DNA from: Capsicum annuum
Lineage: Eukaryota; Streptophyta; Magnoliopsida; Solanales; Solanaceae
Assembly: GCF_002878395.1 (NCBI RefSeq)
Contig: NC_061115.1
Coordinates: 91,564,125 to 91,628,124, forward strand
Direction of reading: 5' to 3'
DNA length: 64,000 nucleotides
Numbering within the stretch: the first letter of the stretch is position 1; each line of letters opens with the position of its first letter. Positions 26,704 to 38,189 of this stretch are shown one piece after another. Below the pieces are notes generated by a model. The model was given only the letters and a program-made list of their open reading frames with translations. It ran no database searches and was not told the DNA's origin. The translations under genes were made by a program, and so were the position numbers.

Positions 26704-28006
26704 ACTTGTCTTACATAAATAATGAAAATTGTAAAATTATTTATGTAGATTTGAACATGGTTTTTGATATGGTTTTAGATTTTTGGAAAAAATATTTCTT
26801 TAATTGTATTCACATGATTTTATATGCATTGTTCATGCTCTATTTGTGGTGTTAAACTCGTAGGGTACATGGGTATGGTGAATAAATTAGGGGATCATGG
26901 TTTTCCCTAATTTTGTGAATATTTATAATTAAATTGTTATAGCCTCAACCCAATATTGTTAAATTGCCTTTGAATTTGAGCATGTACACATTGAAAATAC
27001 TTTTAGAACCATTGTATGGCATATAAGCCATTTGAAAAATGAATTTTTTATTGACTTTTAGGGATTGTGGATTCATTATGTTAATAAGTAATTAAACCTA
27101 GAGTGGTCATGAATTCCTCCATGTGAATGGTTAATTGATATGGCATGACAGTGCTAGCTTTCAAGTGAAGTTAGTATGATGATACCAACGGGGTGCCTTA
27201 ATAAAATGTTTTAATGAATGGAAGTGTGTGAAAGATTTTTTAATTGGTCTTAAAGGGGATTCTGTATCTAGGCTATGAAAGTGGAGCTCCAAAAATACAA
27301 ATACCAAAACCACATTTGCCGGTGCGAGGCTTGAAATAATTAGGTAGTTTGAGTCCCCCTTATTAATGACTGAGTAGTTCAAGCTACCCATGTTAAATTA
27401 CTGGGTTCTTATGTCACCCTTGACTTATGACTGGTAGGTCTGAGTCACCCATGGTACATTTGTACATTTGATTATTCTCTAGTTCGTGCGGCTACACATA
27501 TTGGGTTCGATTAATAATCTATTTTATTCCCTTATCCATGAGTTACATACTAACGTTCAACCCGTTAACCATCTTTGAATGCTGTATGCCCATGTGATGA
27601 AGGGAATAGAAACACTTCTACTTATCCTGCATAATCATAGGTAGTTCTTGGTTTGTTTGTCAGTTAGCTTTAAGTGGTGAACCTCCTTTCTCTGGATGGC
27701 CCGTTCATGATCCATTTTTAATCAAATACTATTTTTTTTGGGACTTTTTTAAATATTTTTGGGGTCATGTCCCGACTTATATTAGTTTTGGTTTGTCTGT
27801 AAACTTTATGGATTATGGTGGATTTGTAGTTGTTATTATTGATATTGAGCACATTCTTATTATTGCTTATAATATCCTGTTATATGTTTGAAATCTATCT
27901 ATTCCTACCTATATTATGCTCTGTATAACTAGGCATAAAGTTGGTATCCAATCCATGGCGGACTTGGGACACCCATCATGTCCAGGCCCAGGTTCAGGCC
28001 GAGACA
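26704..28006 (+). other. Unassigned DNA ending in a probable LTR end
   Basis: No coding sequence is recognised. The stretch ends with ggttcaggccgagaca at 27991-28006, which looks like a plus-strand LTR 3' end (CA). It has a ggggtcatgtcccg block at 27760-27773 like that near the 3' end of other LTRs in this window. Directly after it, RNase H/integrase coding begins at 28011. The probable LTR start was not found; it may have been cut by the array insertion. Confidence 0.4.
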
Positions 28007-28010
28007 TATT

Positions 28011-29620
28011 CAGTATCATTCGTGTAAGGCTAATGAGGTATTTGATGCATTAAGACAAAAAGCTATAAGTATGGGTGCATTATCATTTGTTAGGGTATCC
28101 AGGCGATGATTAGCTAGAGATTTTCAAACTCTAGGTTCTCTGAGCATGTCGTTTAGGGTCTTAGACAAGGGTGGTGTGTTAGATGGTGTATAGGTAAAGT
28201 CAACATTTATGGAGTAGATTAAGGACAAGCTATTTGAGGTTAATAAATTAAATGCACTTCAGAATTTAGTAGTGCACAAAGTGGTTACGGATTCCATTCT
28301 GGACGTAGAAGGGTGTTGTGATTTAAAAAATGATTTTGTATTTCTTGAGTTGGTAATTTTATTCATAATAAACTTTTAAAGCCATGTCTCATATTATTAT
28401 ATTCATTTGGGAACAACCAAGATGAATCATGACTTAAGTAAGCACTATTAGTGGTCTAGGATGGTAAGGGACATAGTGGATTATGTGACCAAGAGTCAAA
28501 ATAGTCAGCAGGTAAAGTATGACCACCAAAAGCCTGTAGGGTTTCTTAAGAAGTTGCCTTTACCAATTTGGTGGTGGGATCATATTTCTGTGTACTTCAA
28601 GGTGGGCCTCCTAAAGACTATGGGGAGATATGACTCTGTTTGGGTGATAGTAGATTGGATGGCAAAGTCAACTCAATTTAAGAATTTAGGTAGACTACGA
28701 CTTTCAGTGGTTAGCTAAATTTTATGTCAACAGGACTGTGAAATTTCATGGGGTGCTACTTACTATTATTTTTAATAGAAATGGAAAGTACACTTCTAAT
28801 TTTTGGGAAAGGTTTCATGATAAGTTGGACCCCAAGCTTACATTTAGCACAACTTTTCATCCTTAGAATAATGCACGATTGGAGAGAACGATTTATGTGC
28901 TATAGGACATATTGAGAGACTATGTGATTGATTTTGGTTGTCATTGGGACCAGTTTCTTTCATTATATGAATATTCAAACAACAAAAGTTATCACTCTAG
29001 AATTAATATGGTACAATTCGAGTCACTTTATGGAAGGAAGTGTAGGTCACCAGTTAGGTGGTTTGAGTTAGGAGATATTAAGCCTTTGGGCTATAGATTT
29101 GGTAAACGAGGCTTAGGAGAATGTAAAATTTATTAAAACTAAGTTATTGTCTACTCAAAGTAGGCAAAAGGAGTAAGAAGACCATAAAGTGAGGTACATG
29201 TAATTCAATGTTTGTGAAAAAGTTTTTCTCAAGATGTTTCTCATGAAGGGATACATTAGTTGATAAGAGGGAAGAGCTCAGCCCTTGTTATGTAGGTCCC
29301 TTTGAGTTTCTTAAGAAAGTGTGTCCAGTTGCATATTGATAGCTCCACCACTAGGGTTGTTAGCAGTCCATCTAGAATTTTATATTTTAATGATGAAAAG
29401 GTACTATCTGGATGGAGACTACATCATTAAGTAGGGTATAATACATCTAGATAGGGATTTGGTTTACCAGGAGGAAAAAGTATGAATTCTAGATCAAAAT
29501 TTTTAAAAATTGAGGATTAAGGAAATTCATTTAATAATGGTGAAAGAAAGCATCATCTGATTGAGAAAGCAACTTAGGAGACCGAGAAGGACATGAATCC
29601 CTAAGTTAAATGAGGGTATG
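28011..29620 (+). pseudogene. Ty3/gypsy RNase H end, integrase and chromodomain pseudogene
   Basis: This is the C-terminal part of a Pol polyprotein. The RNase H end reads QYHSCKANEVFDALRQK (normally YHPGKANVVADALSRK) at 28011-28062. Integrase follows. The zinc-binding segment at about 28490 reads KSQNSQQVK, both cysteines changed to serine. The first catalytic Asp region is ISVYF (normally xxMDF), and the second, IFNRNG, has Asp changed to Asn. The glutamate region LERTI is kept. DYVIDFG-xxxDQFLSLYEYSNNKSYHS and YGRKCRSPVRWFELG follow at 28915-29090. A GPF-type module (PCYVGPFEFL) lies near 29290, and a chromodomain-like tail (YQEEKVWILDQ) near 29470. Several stops and frameshifts make it dead. 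Confidence 0.85.
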
Positions 29621-30945
29621 TGTAATTTTCTTCTTCCTTATTTGACCTATAGTTCTCATTTTTTTATTCAAGGATGAAAGATAGGTAAATTGGTATTAGT
29701 TATAATTACCCTCTCTATCATTAATTATTATTTCTACATCTAAAGTTGCATGTCTAAATCCTTCACGATTTTGAACATACAAATTTTAGACTACGCTAGT
29801 TTTGATTGATTTTGGAATAAGTATGGCCTAGAGAAAGTTGGAAATTATTTGGACTAGGAAAGTGGTATTTTAATCAATTTCTAGTTATGTAAGATGATGG
29901 AAATTTACAAAATTCAATTTGGGCAAGTAAAACTCCTAAGTTTGGTCTTAGCATAAAAGGCACTGCAGAATATCCTAGCATTAATATGTGTTTCAAAAAG
30001 TGGGATTTTTTGTCTAACACGAGCATTCTGTCCCGTTGGTACCACTATAGTGATCAGCACATTACTATTATAGCATGCACCATAGTGGGAAAATTCCCGC
30101 TATAGCGGCCGTTAAAGGTGCTAAATGACTGCTACAGTGATCGATATTCCTATAGTAGTAAGATCGTAGATTTATTAAAATATTTCCCAAAAATAATTTA
30201 TTTTTATAAAACTCATTATGGGGAAAGGAAGGGTGATTTAGGTTAAAAGAAACTAGAATTTTTTTGCTTGTCTTCTTTAAGATAAGGAATTCATCCCTGC
30301 TAACTCATATTTAATTAATAAGCTTTAGACTTGTTAATTCATGGAGTTTGTGGAGGGTTTTCGGGAGGATTTTGGTTAATCGCTGGTAAAAGGGAGAAAA
30401 TTAAGGAATAAGTTAATGAATTTTGATTATTAACATTTCATTTATCCTTACATTCTGTTAATTCAGAAATTTATCCATGAAATTTATAGTTTTTGGTGAA
30501 TTACGATGGAAAAGGCCTAGAACGGGAAGGGAATGATCATGAATTTGACCTCAGGAGTTGGGTGTAAGTTATAAATCCTTACATGTTAGGTCATTTCTTT
30601 AATAATTGTTCTAAACCGCAAGCAAGAAGAAATCGTAGGGAAGGAAAAGCTTCAACATAGAGGCATTGTGCAAGCTTGGTTTAAGGTAGGTAATGGTATT
30701 GTAGTTTAATCCAATTTGTGCTATATGTCCATATTAAAAACCTTGTTTTATGTCTTGTTAGTGCATGTTATTTTTTGTGGTCTTCTCAAATAATTTTTGG
30801 AAGCTATATGATTTTACCAACCTTACTTGCTAAATTTTTAATGATCAATAATTACCATGTTCTTATGGGCTTTTGGTGGATTACATAGACAATAATTATC
30901 TCCTATAGGACACAGCTAGATGGTGGTTGTCATTCCTTAGCGTGT
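29621..30945 (+). other. Probable LTR fragment with U3-type dyads
   Basis: This stretch directly follows the chromodomain tail, where a 3' LTR is expected. No gene is seen. At 30025-30175 there are several short dyads around ctatagtg, ctatagcgg and ctatagtag, resembling the dyad clusters in the U3 of other LTRs here. Exact LTR ends were not found. A solo LTR has inserted at 30951, so the rest may continue at 33279. Confidence 0.4.
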
Positions 30946-30950
30946 ATGTA
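30946..30950. repeat. Target-site duplication, left (atgta)
   Basis: ATGTA directly before the solo LTR matches ATGTA at 33274-33278 directly after it. Confidence 0.85.
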
Positions 30951-33273
30951 TTTAATACCCCGTGATATTTCCTAGACTAAACTCATCCCGAAAATGACAA
31001 GGAGTAGCTTCTAGAATGAGTGATATTTATTTCATGTGAAATTCTTTAGATTTGGACTTTCCATGTCATAGAAAATTAAATTAGCTTTCCAACTATATTA
31101 GATTCACTTAAATATGATTACAGGTAAGAAGTTATGGCAATTTTAAGTGTCAGTCGCAAAACACCATCATTTGGACCCTTAGCGCATTACGGAGCATTGT
31201 AGAATACAAATTGTCATTTTTCAGTGGCCCTCCACGATAGCACCGCATCGTGGAGAGGGCCAAATTCCCATTATGAAATTTCCAGTGAGACCCGTGATAC
31301 TGGTGCACCGTGCCAGTGGTCGAAATGGCAAACTTAAGGATCCGCGATGGTGGCACGTCGTGGAGGAAACCCAATTCCCACTTGTCCTTTTTCCAGTGAG
31401 ATACCACGATTGTGACGCATCGTGGTGGCCACCCAGATCGAAAAAATGTATGTTTTTTAGTTCTGTTTAAATTTTAAAGGCGTCATTGTGGTAAATTACC
31501 CAACCCCCAATCCGTCCAAAATTAGAAGATTTATCAAATTTCAAAGAACTTTCTGCTTTATTCATCTTTCTCCTCAAAGAAAAACCCTAGTTCATCATAA
31601 TTCCTCCCCAAGAAAAAGATAGTCCAAATTTAAGGATTCTCAATACAAGAACACTAAGAAGTCATCTCCAAAACTTCAATAGGAATCCAAGATTCTGGTT
31701 TCTCATCAAAGATCATCAATTAAGGTATGTGCGGTTTGAACAAGGATAAATCTTTCATCCTTGTGCCCAAAACTTTACTTTTATTTCAAATTTACAGCAA
31801 TTTATATGGTTTCCCATGCATTTTGAGTTAGGGTTTATATCTATTATCATTAGTTACAAGATTATGAGATTTTCCATGATTTAGAAGTTTAATTACATGA
31901 CTTTATTCATATTTTTATGCGTTGTGCAGAAATATCCAGATTTTAAGATGAATTATGAATGTTTACATTACGAAGTATGAATTTTGAGATGTTTTAACAC
32001 GATATTGATGCTTGGGTCATTGGACCTCATTTAAAGATAGTTATTTTAAGATTGTTTGTGCGATAAGCACCCCATGATTAGATTATTTTCAGATTTTAGA
32101 TAAAGAATCTACTTTATTTCAGAAGATTTGAGATTTAAAGAAAAATCAAAGCATAGTTGGTTTTCTGTAAACCTTCGTACAATTTCGAAAGTAGATTTCT
32201 TAAGATTTTGAGCATGAGATTGGTAGTAATATTTATCACCGAGATGGGTAAGTTACTACTGTTTCATACCCCAGAACTACGTGTCACCATAGCTACAGAT
32301 TATCATATTATTCCCACTTCTACATGGATGACTCAGATTGTGATCACACAAATTAGAATATTATATTCTGATGGCAAGAGTGGATCAACCCTAACCTTAT
32401 GGGGGCTAGTCGTGGGACATCATGGATGCTCACATAGTGTACATATCAATTAGAAGAACCTCTCAAATGATATCCCTTACTCTTATATAGTTTTGTTTTA
32501 TTTGAAGCCTTTAGATACACAAAATAAGTTTTCATACTTTACTTAGCCTATGTGATAGGAGAAATAGAACCGAACTACAGATTTCAGAACTAATTGTGAT
32601 GACTCACAAGATTTAGATTACATGTTTTATTATTCATGTTTTACTTCCAGATTTCAGATTTCTCAAACATACGTGAGTCATTTACATTTAGCATTCATGA
32701 TTTTATAAACTGTGATGATATTATTTACTTATTACATACACCCCCATATACTCACTACATCATCAAAGTACTGATCCACATATATGTCTATGTGCTACAT
32801 TTTCTTAGAATGTAGGTTCAGGTGGTTAGTTTCAGCAGTGTGATTGCTCTTCGAGCATCCTATCTATATCCCTGCAGTTGGTTAGTCCTCATAGTTTGAG
32901 GTCTGAGTTATTAAGAATTCCAAGTTATTAGTAGATATGTCTTTAGACATTTCAGATAGTCGAGTTAGCTGGAGCTTGTCCCAGTGACTCTCTAGATTCA
33001 GATAGTAGAGGCTTTTTTGACTATTAGATTCAGATTTAGACCTTTGAGTTTGTATTTATATTTTTAGCATTTGTTTTATCAGTCTTTTGAGATTTAGTAT
33101 GTTTCAGGTATACTCAGGAGATTCAGATAGATTTCCACATATATTATGATTTTTCATCTATATTTCCCTATTTTGACATTCAGTTCTAGAAAAGGCAGCC
33201 AGGGTTCGCTCAGGACTACTTGTAGTTCGGAGCACTGTGTGGCATCTCGGGAACTAGATTTCAGGGTGTTACA
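30951..33273 (+). mobile_element. Solo LTR 1 of a Ty3/gypsy chromovirus (2323 bp)
   Basis: The left end reads tttaataccccgtga, the family's tgtaataccccgta with G2 changed. The right end is gggtgttaca. Perfect 5-bp duplications flank it, and there is no internal region, so it is the product of LTR-LTR recombination. It aligns by eye with the solo LTR at 54032-56557: aacaaggat...ttcatccttgtgcccaaaac near 31740, the ctgatccacatatatgtc block at 32771, and gttagctggagcttgtccc at 32964. The start also matches the minus-strand start of the array LTRs, so these are related families. The U3 holds GC-rich dyads at 31195-31440. Confidence 0.92.
31195..31440 (+). repeat. U3 dyad cluster of solo LTR 1
   Basis: About four imperfect modules spaced roughly 55-65 bp, each with a short GC-rich dyad such as ccacgat...atcgtgg at 31229-31256 and 31401-31424. 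They are separated by a spacer containing aattcccat and ccagtg. The same module, including the caattgtcaatttccag-like spacer, is found in the array LTRs on the other strand. Confidence 0.7.
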
Positions 33274-33278
33274 ATGTA
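33274..33278. repeat. Target-site duplication, right (atgta)
   Basis: Second copy of the ATGTA duplication flanking solo LTR 1. Confidence 0.85.
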
Positions 33279-35862
33279 CGAGGGTCAGGTGAGTTTGAAT
33301 ATTCCACGAGTGAACCAAGGAAATAGATTTTTTATACTTAAAAAATTATCCTGACTTGGTTTTGTCTTTGATTGAATAAACTTTCTTGGTGATAATAGGT
33401 TGACTTGCTGGTTTGTATCATAATTCTTCATTGTTGCTTGTTATTCTAAGTGTGTGTTTGTAAAAACTTTTTGTACTTTAACTTAGTTATATGCTCATAT
33501 TCCCATGTTGGTTTGGCTAAATAAATCTACCAATGCACTATTATTCTTGTATGATGATAGTACACCTGCAATTACTTTTGTAAGTACAATGCACATTTTA
33601 GCAGCTCCTACAACTCCTCACTTGTGATTCCAGTAGTTGAATCTAGATTTCATATTGGACAGCATATCCAAGATATCATGGAGTATTTTCTTATTATCTT
33701 AGTTCTCTAGTTCTGAACTTAAGTTTTATTTTAGTTTTGGGATGCATCCCCCTCTTGACATTCTTAGATTTTTTGGTATAGTTGACCTTTTAGTGCTGGG
33801 GATAGTTTTCTTCTAAGTATTTTTCCACCTTTAGTTGTACTTATGATTTGGTTTTAGACTGGATGATAATTTAATAGATTAGTACCAGTTATTTCTTCTA
33901 AGTATGGATTTTGGGGTTGTTATTTGGGATAGTTGGTTCTTTGTGGGTGCCCCACTCATAATGGGTTTGGGTAGTGATAAAGTAAAGGTAGGTTATGGTT
34001 TAGTTACAGTAGATACTTACTTGACACTATGCTTATATGTGAATTGAATGTTTGTAATTTGCTTTCGGCTATTACTTATGTTTATTGGTTCTATTCTTAC
34101 ATTGCACAATTATATTTTTATGATGATGAGATAATATTGATATTGAGATGCTTTTGAGCTTACTTTGAGAGGTTTATGGTTCAGGTTTCATGCCAACACT
34201 GTTATTAGATAAGGTATCATGTTGATTCTAGTATAGGGACAAAGCTCATCCCCTGCAACTCATATTTGAGGTTCCCTAATGACTCTAGTTTGTTTGTAAA
34301 TCTTGCATGCGTACACTCATCATATTTATTTGAATGTATACATAGATATATTTTATAAACATTATGAAAGAATCTACCTAGGTTACTTTATGTAACCTGT
34401 GTACTTGATTTTCTGATGAGATGACGTGTTATACTTGTATTTAGTTATCTTTAATTGTATGTTTTGCTTTAGTTATTGTTACTTGCATCTAATTACCTTT
34501 TTGTCTTGTGTTGAGTTGAGTTGGCCAATGATGCCTACTACTGATACTACTGATACCCTTATTTTTGTTTGGTACATAGCATATTCTGTCATTTAAGACA
34601 AGACTTAGACTGTAGTTTGTGATAAAAACTTTTATTCAAGGGTGAGCACCATGTTTGGGTAGCTATTTAATCATCTTATTAAGGTCTACATCCTTAGTTT
34701 TGGCACAAAGACATTTAATTTTTACCTAGTATTTATGGATATTGTTTAGACACTATTTAGATATTCGTGTATGATGACTTCATATCCCAACGGTTGGAAT
34801 AATTTAGAGATATTTTACACTCTATTTTCTTAAGTAAGAATATTTATTAAGTTAGTAATAATTATAGTTGATAATATGATGTTTTTGCATTTTGATGAAA
34901 AGTAATTAATGAAAATGACTTGTGCAGGTCTGAGATGGGTTTTAAGGGTTGATTTAGATGGTTATCCCATTATAGTGTTAGCATTGGATTTCATCTTTTT
35001 TCTTATTATGCTCATTTTTTGATGATTGACAATCTTTACCACTAGAACATGGTTCATACCCATCCTTTATACTTTATATTTTGGTGACTGCCTAACCTAG
35101 TGAAAGAAATAGTTTCATCAACTGGTGTCCTAGTATGTAACTTTGTAGTTGCACGTATTTGTCTGATGTGCCATTTATCTACTACTCTCTTGATAGTGTC
35201 AGCACATTTTGTGAAAAATTCTTAGTGGTCCTTCGTTAGCTTCCACCAATAAGGAAACTTCTCTGTCAATGCTCATCATATAAAAATTCATCATCCTTGA
35301 GGAGAAAAGCTCAAGCTTTTTAAAAAATCCAAGGTGTATTTTCTTCTAAAGGAAAGGCCTCATCTCAGTTGATATTGTAAGAATCATCAATTTAGGAACT
35401 CCATTCTTGTAATGATATATATTTTTTGTTTCTTGGTTGATTGATGTTTTTGTTTTGGTCTTATAATTATAAACTCACTTCTCATTGTAGACATTTTAGG
35501 GAGTATCTTTCGAATAACTTTTGGTTCAAATCTTAGTTGTTTTCCTTAGCTAATGGAGTACTCACAGTAGAGGTATTATGAGGGTGTATTGCAATAGAGT
35601 TAATGCAAATCTGTAGAAATTAAGAATTTAATTCCTAGGTTGTAATTAAAGGATATGCGGATTTTGGGGAAGTTTGTTGGTGAAATCCTACAAGGGTAGG
35701 TCGTGGTTTTACTCTCTTGAAAAAGTAGGTTTCACGTAAACATCCTTTGTAATTTACTTTGCTGTATTTTCTCTTTGTTTTTGTTGTTCTTTAATTTAAT
35801 CATAAAGGGACTTGATACCGTATCACGTCTTAGCTATAGTGGTGGACTCTAATAAGACATCA
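33279..35862 (+). other. Unassigned repeat DNA, probably LTR remnants
   Basis: No coding sequence is recognised. A gggatgcatccccctc block at 33740-33755 resembles the conserved block near the 3' end of gypsy LTRs, and ttagttaca at 34000-34008 could be an LTR end. If so, 33279-34008 would be the rest of the LTR split by the solo LTR at 30951. The part from about 34800 to 35862 leads directly into a PBS and is the expected place of a copia LTR, but its left edge could not be set. Confidence 0.35.
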
Positions 35863-35863
35863 A

Positions 35864-35875
35864 TTGGTATCAAAG
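35864..35875 (+). promoter_or_regulatory. Primer-binding site of a Ty1/copia remnant
   Basis: TTGGTATCAAAG follows a CA dinucleotide (aagacatca) and precedes a copia gag remnant, so it is read as the PBS for initiator tRNA-Met. Confidence 0.65.
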
Positions 35876-35989
35876 TAATTTTTCCTATAAGGTTAACACC
35901 TAGGAAGTATCCTTTTAATGATGGAAGATCCAACAATCTTTAGAAAGGACAATCAACAACATAATCCCTAAGGTTTAATGAGTAATTTA

Positions 35990-37440
35990 ATAGTTGGTAA
36001 AAACTAGAATGCATGATTTTATCATGTCAGAGAATAGTGATCTATAAGATCATATCAATGATGGTCCTTATGTTCCAAAGGAGGAAAATAAAGAAGAAGA
36101 TACCCCTCAATCTATTCGTCAAAGTAGAATGGATTATAATAAAGTTTAGAAAGAGGGTTGAGAAGAATTAAAAGAAAAGAAAATTCTTGTCTGTGAAATA
36201 GGACATAGCGAGTTTATTTAAGTTTCTGCTTGTGAATCTACTAAGGAAATCTGGCAAGCTTTTCTTAAGGCTCATGATAGAACAAGCCAAGTGAAGTAAA
36301 TCAAAGACTGGCATGCTTATAACTCAGTATGAGTTATTAAAGATGAGTGAAAAAGAATCCATTCAAGACATCCATACTCTATTCACATCAATTGTTAATG
36401 AACTCAAGTGTCTTGGGGAAGTATTTTTATGTATAAATTTGTCAGGAAAATCTTGAGGAGCTTTCCCTCTTCTCGGGAAATGAAAGTAAAGGTTATTTTG
36501 GGGGATAAAGATTTGCAAAAATTAATCATAGATGAAATTATTGGGAATCTAAAAATATATGACCTTAAAAGAAAATAGGTTTCTAAGAAAATGATCCCAA
36601 AAAGAGAAGAGTCTAATTTTAAAGACTAGCAAAGATGATTCAAGAGAACAGAAACAAAACGTGTGTTATATAACTCAAGGATTTGAAATAATAGAGAGAA
36701 GTGGAAGTTCTCAAAATGTAGGAAACACAGGTAGGGGATTCTGAGGAAATGTTTTTGTTTCAATTCTGGGAAGTCAGGTTACTTCATTAAGGATTTTCAT
36801 ATTTAAAAAGGGGATTACCATGAATACGTCCAATCAAATCCAGAAAAAACATAAATAAGGTACTAGGTTTGTGACAGGTTTAGAAGAATAGAAATTGTTG
36901 ATAAAATGATCAAGCAAGACTTGGCTGCATAGGGAGATACTTTAAGTTGATCTGAACCTGAGAATAAGAGTAGGACACTTCCATAATTTCTCTTCAAGGT
37001 GAACCCATAAGGCTTGATTCCCTATTTACTCAGATTCTCAACTCTGACAAATAAGAGAAGGATACAGTAAGTTCTCTTAATGTTCAACAAAATTTGAAAA
37101 CTTATTCACATAAGGAATAGAGATCCTTGACCAAAATGTTAATAAATACTTACCATGTCTTGGTAAAAGAAAATAAGTCCCTTCTTTATGTATTCATTGA
37201 TTTAGGGACCAAATAAACCTTTTTTTCCTCGAGGATACATGATATAGAAAAAGCCTTAAGAAATGTTAAGTGTGAAAATTATAAAGTGAATGGTAAGCCG
37301 TCAATTTTTTCAAAAGAATGTTTACATGCAAAGAAGGAAGCTAGCAAGGTTCAGATTGATCTCGAGACTGAGCCTTGTAAAATCAGTCTTAACTTTGAAG
37401 CATCATTAGATCATAAGAAGAATCTTGAAAAGGAATAAAT
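35990..37440 (+). pseudogene. Sire-type Ty1/copia gag pseudogene
   Basis: Translation in one main frame with many stops gives KTRMHDFIMSENSDL, DGPYVPKEE, KKILVCEIGHSEFI, SACESTKEIWQAFLKAHD, VRKILRSFPSSREMKVK and DKDLQKLIIDEIIGNLKIYDLKRK. All are in the order of copia Gag. A broken zinc knuckle (CFNSGKSGYFIKDF, normally CFNCGKSGHFIKDC) lies at about 36750-36800, followed by a DLAAWGDTLS stretch typical of the spacer after it. Protease, integrase and RT are absent; the coding signal fades before the direct repeat at 37470. The gag relates to the nested minus-strand element at 41166-48256. Confidence 0.78.
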
Positions 37441-37469
37441 TTAACCAATAAAGGAGCTTGTGACACAAT

Positions 37470-38165
37470 CCAAATTGCCTCCGAATCTTGGAAAATAAAG
37501 TTTATGGTTCAAGAGTCACTTGATGACATCTTAGAGGCAATCAAGGGGTAACAATTGGATGATTATGATAATCAAGAAGGGTCAAGGGACATTAAAGAAG
37601 AAAAGAGAAGTCAAGATGGGTATAGAAGGCCCCTAAAAGTGGACATGTGCCCCATCCGCTTTAGAGGTGCACCCAACCCACTCTAGATCTGCTAAAGCAG
37701 GTGAAAATAGTCCATTATTCGCTAGACTTATGCCCCATGTGCACCCCAAATACTTAAGTGGATGCTTAGTGGTTTTTTATGCCTTGTCTTTCTTAAATGG
37801 CTCACTATAGGCCCATAAGATATAAAAACTAACCCTAGACTATAAATAGGGGTCTTCTTTAATTTAGTAATTAGTTTTTGAAGAATTATGAATGTAAACA
37901 CTTGTGAGAGTATGAGGCAGGCATGGAATTGCTTGTGTTGAAACTTCGTTCAAAAAAAATGGGTTGCTTAGGAATCTAATTACCTTGAGGTTTAATTAGG
38001 AGATTAGTGCTTTGTTTGATAATGAATAGAGGGTTAGGGGTTTGATACACCCTTAGTTTTCTATTCATTGATCCATTGTGTCTATTTATTACCTATTTTT
38101 GATTTATCTTTTTCTTTTGTTTTCATATCCTAGCTTAGTGTTTCAATACTGTAGTTATTCTGTAT
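37470..38165 (+). repeat. Left copy of a ~700 bp direct repeat (probable LTR)
   Basis: It matches 48432-49130 over its whole length, for example ggttcaagag, tcaagggacattaaagaa, atgaatgtaaacac and gggtttgataca. A TATA box (tataaatagg) lies at 37841-37850, and a PBS-like sequence directly follows at 38171. The pair is read as the two LTRs of an outer element split by a nested copia insertion. The exact TG...CA ends and target-site duplications were not found. The first 130 bp seem to derive from coding sequence (QESLDD, DYDNQEGSRDIKEEKRS). Confidence 0.6.
37841..37850 (+). promoter_or_regulatory. TATA box in the left direct repeat
   Basis: tataaatagg in a plant-promoter-like context (actataaataggggtc). 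The right copy has the degraded form tacaaataag at 48809. Confidence 0.55.
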
Positions 38166-38170
38166 ATTAT

Positions 38171-38187
38171 TTGGTATTAGAGTCGGG
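38171..38187 (+). promoter_or_regulatory. PBS-like sequence after the left direct repeat
   Basis: TTGGTATTAGAGTCGGG resembles the initiator tRNA-Met PBS TTGGTATCAGAGC with one substitution, and supports reading the direct repeat as an LTR. Confidence 0.6.
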
Positions 38188-38189
38188 CT

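Noticed and set aside
31150..31470. Overlapping open frames on both strands in a GC-rich patch
   Set aside because: They come from the GC-rich dyad modules of solo LTR 1, which happen to lack stops.
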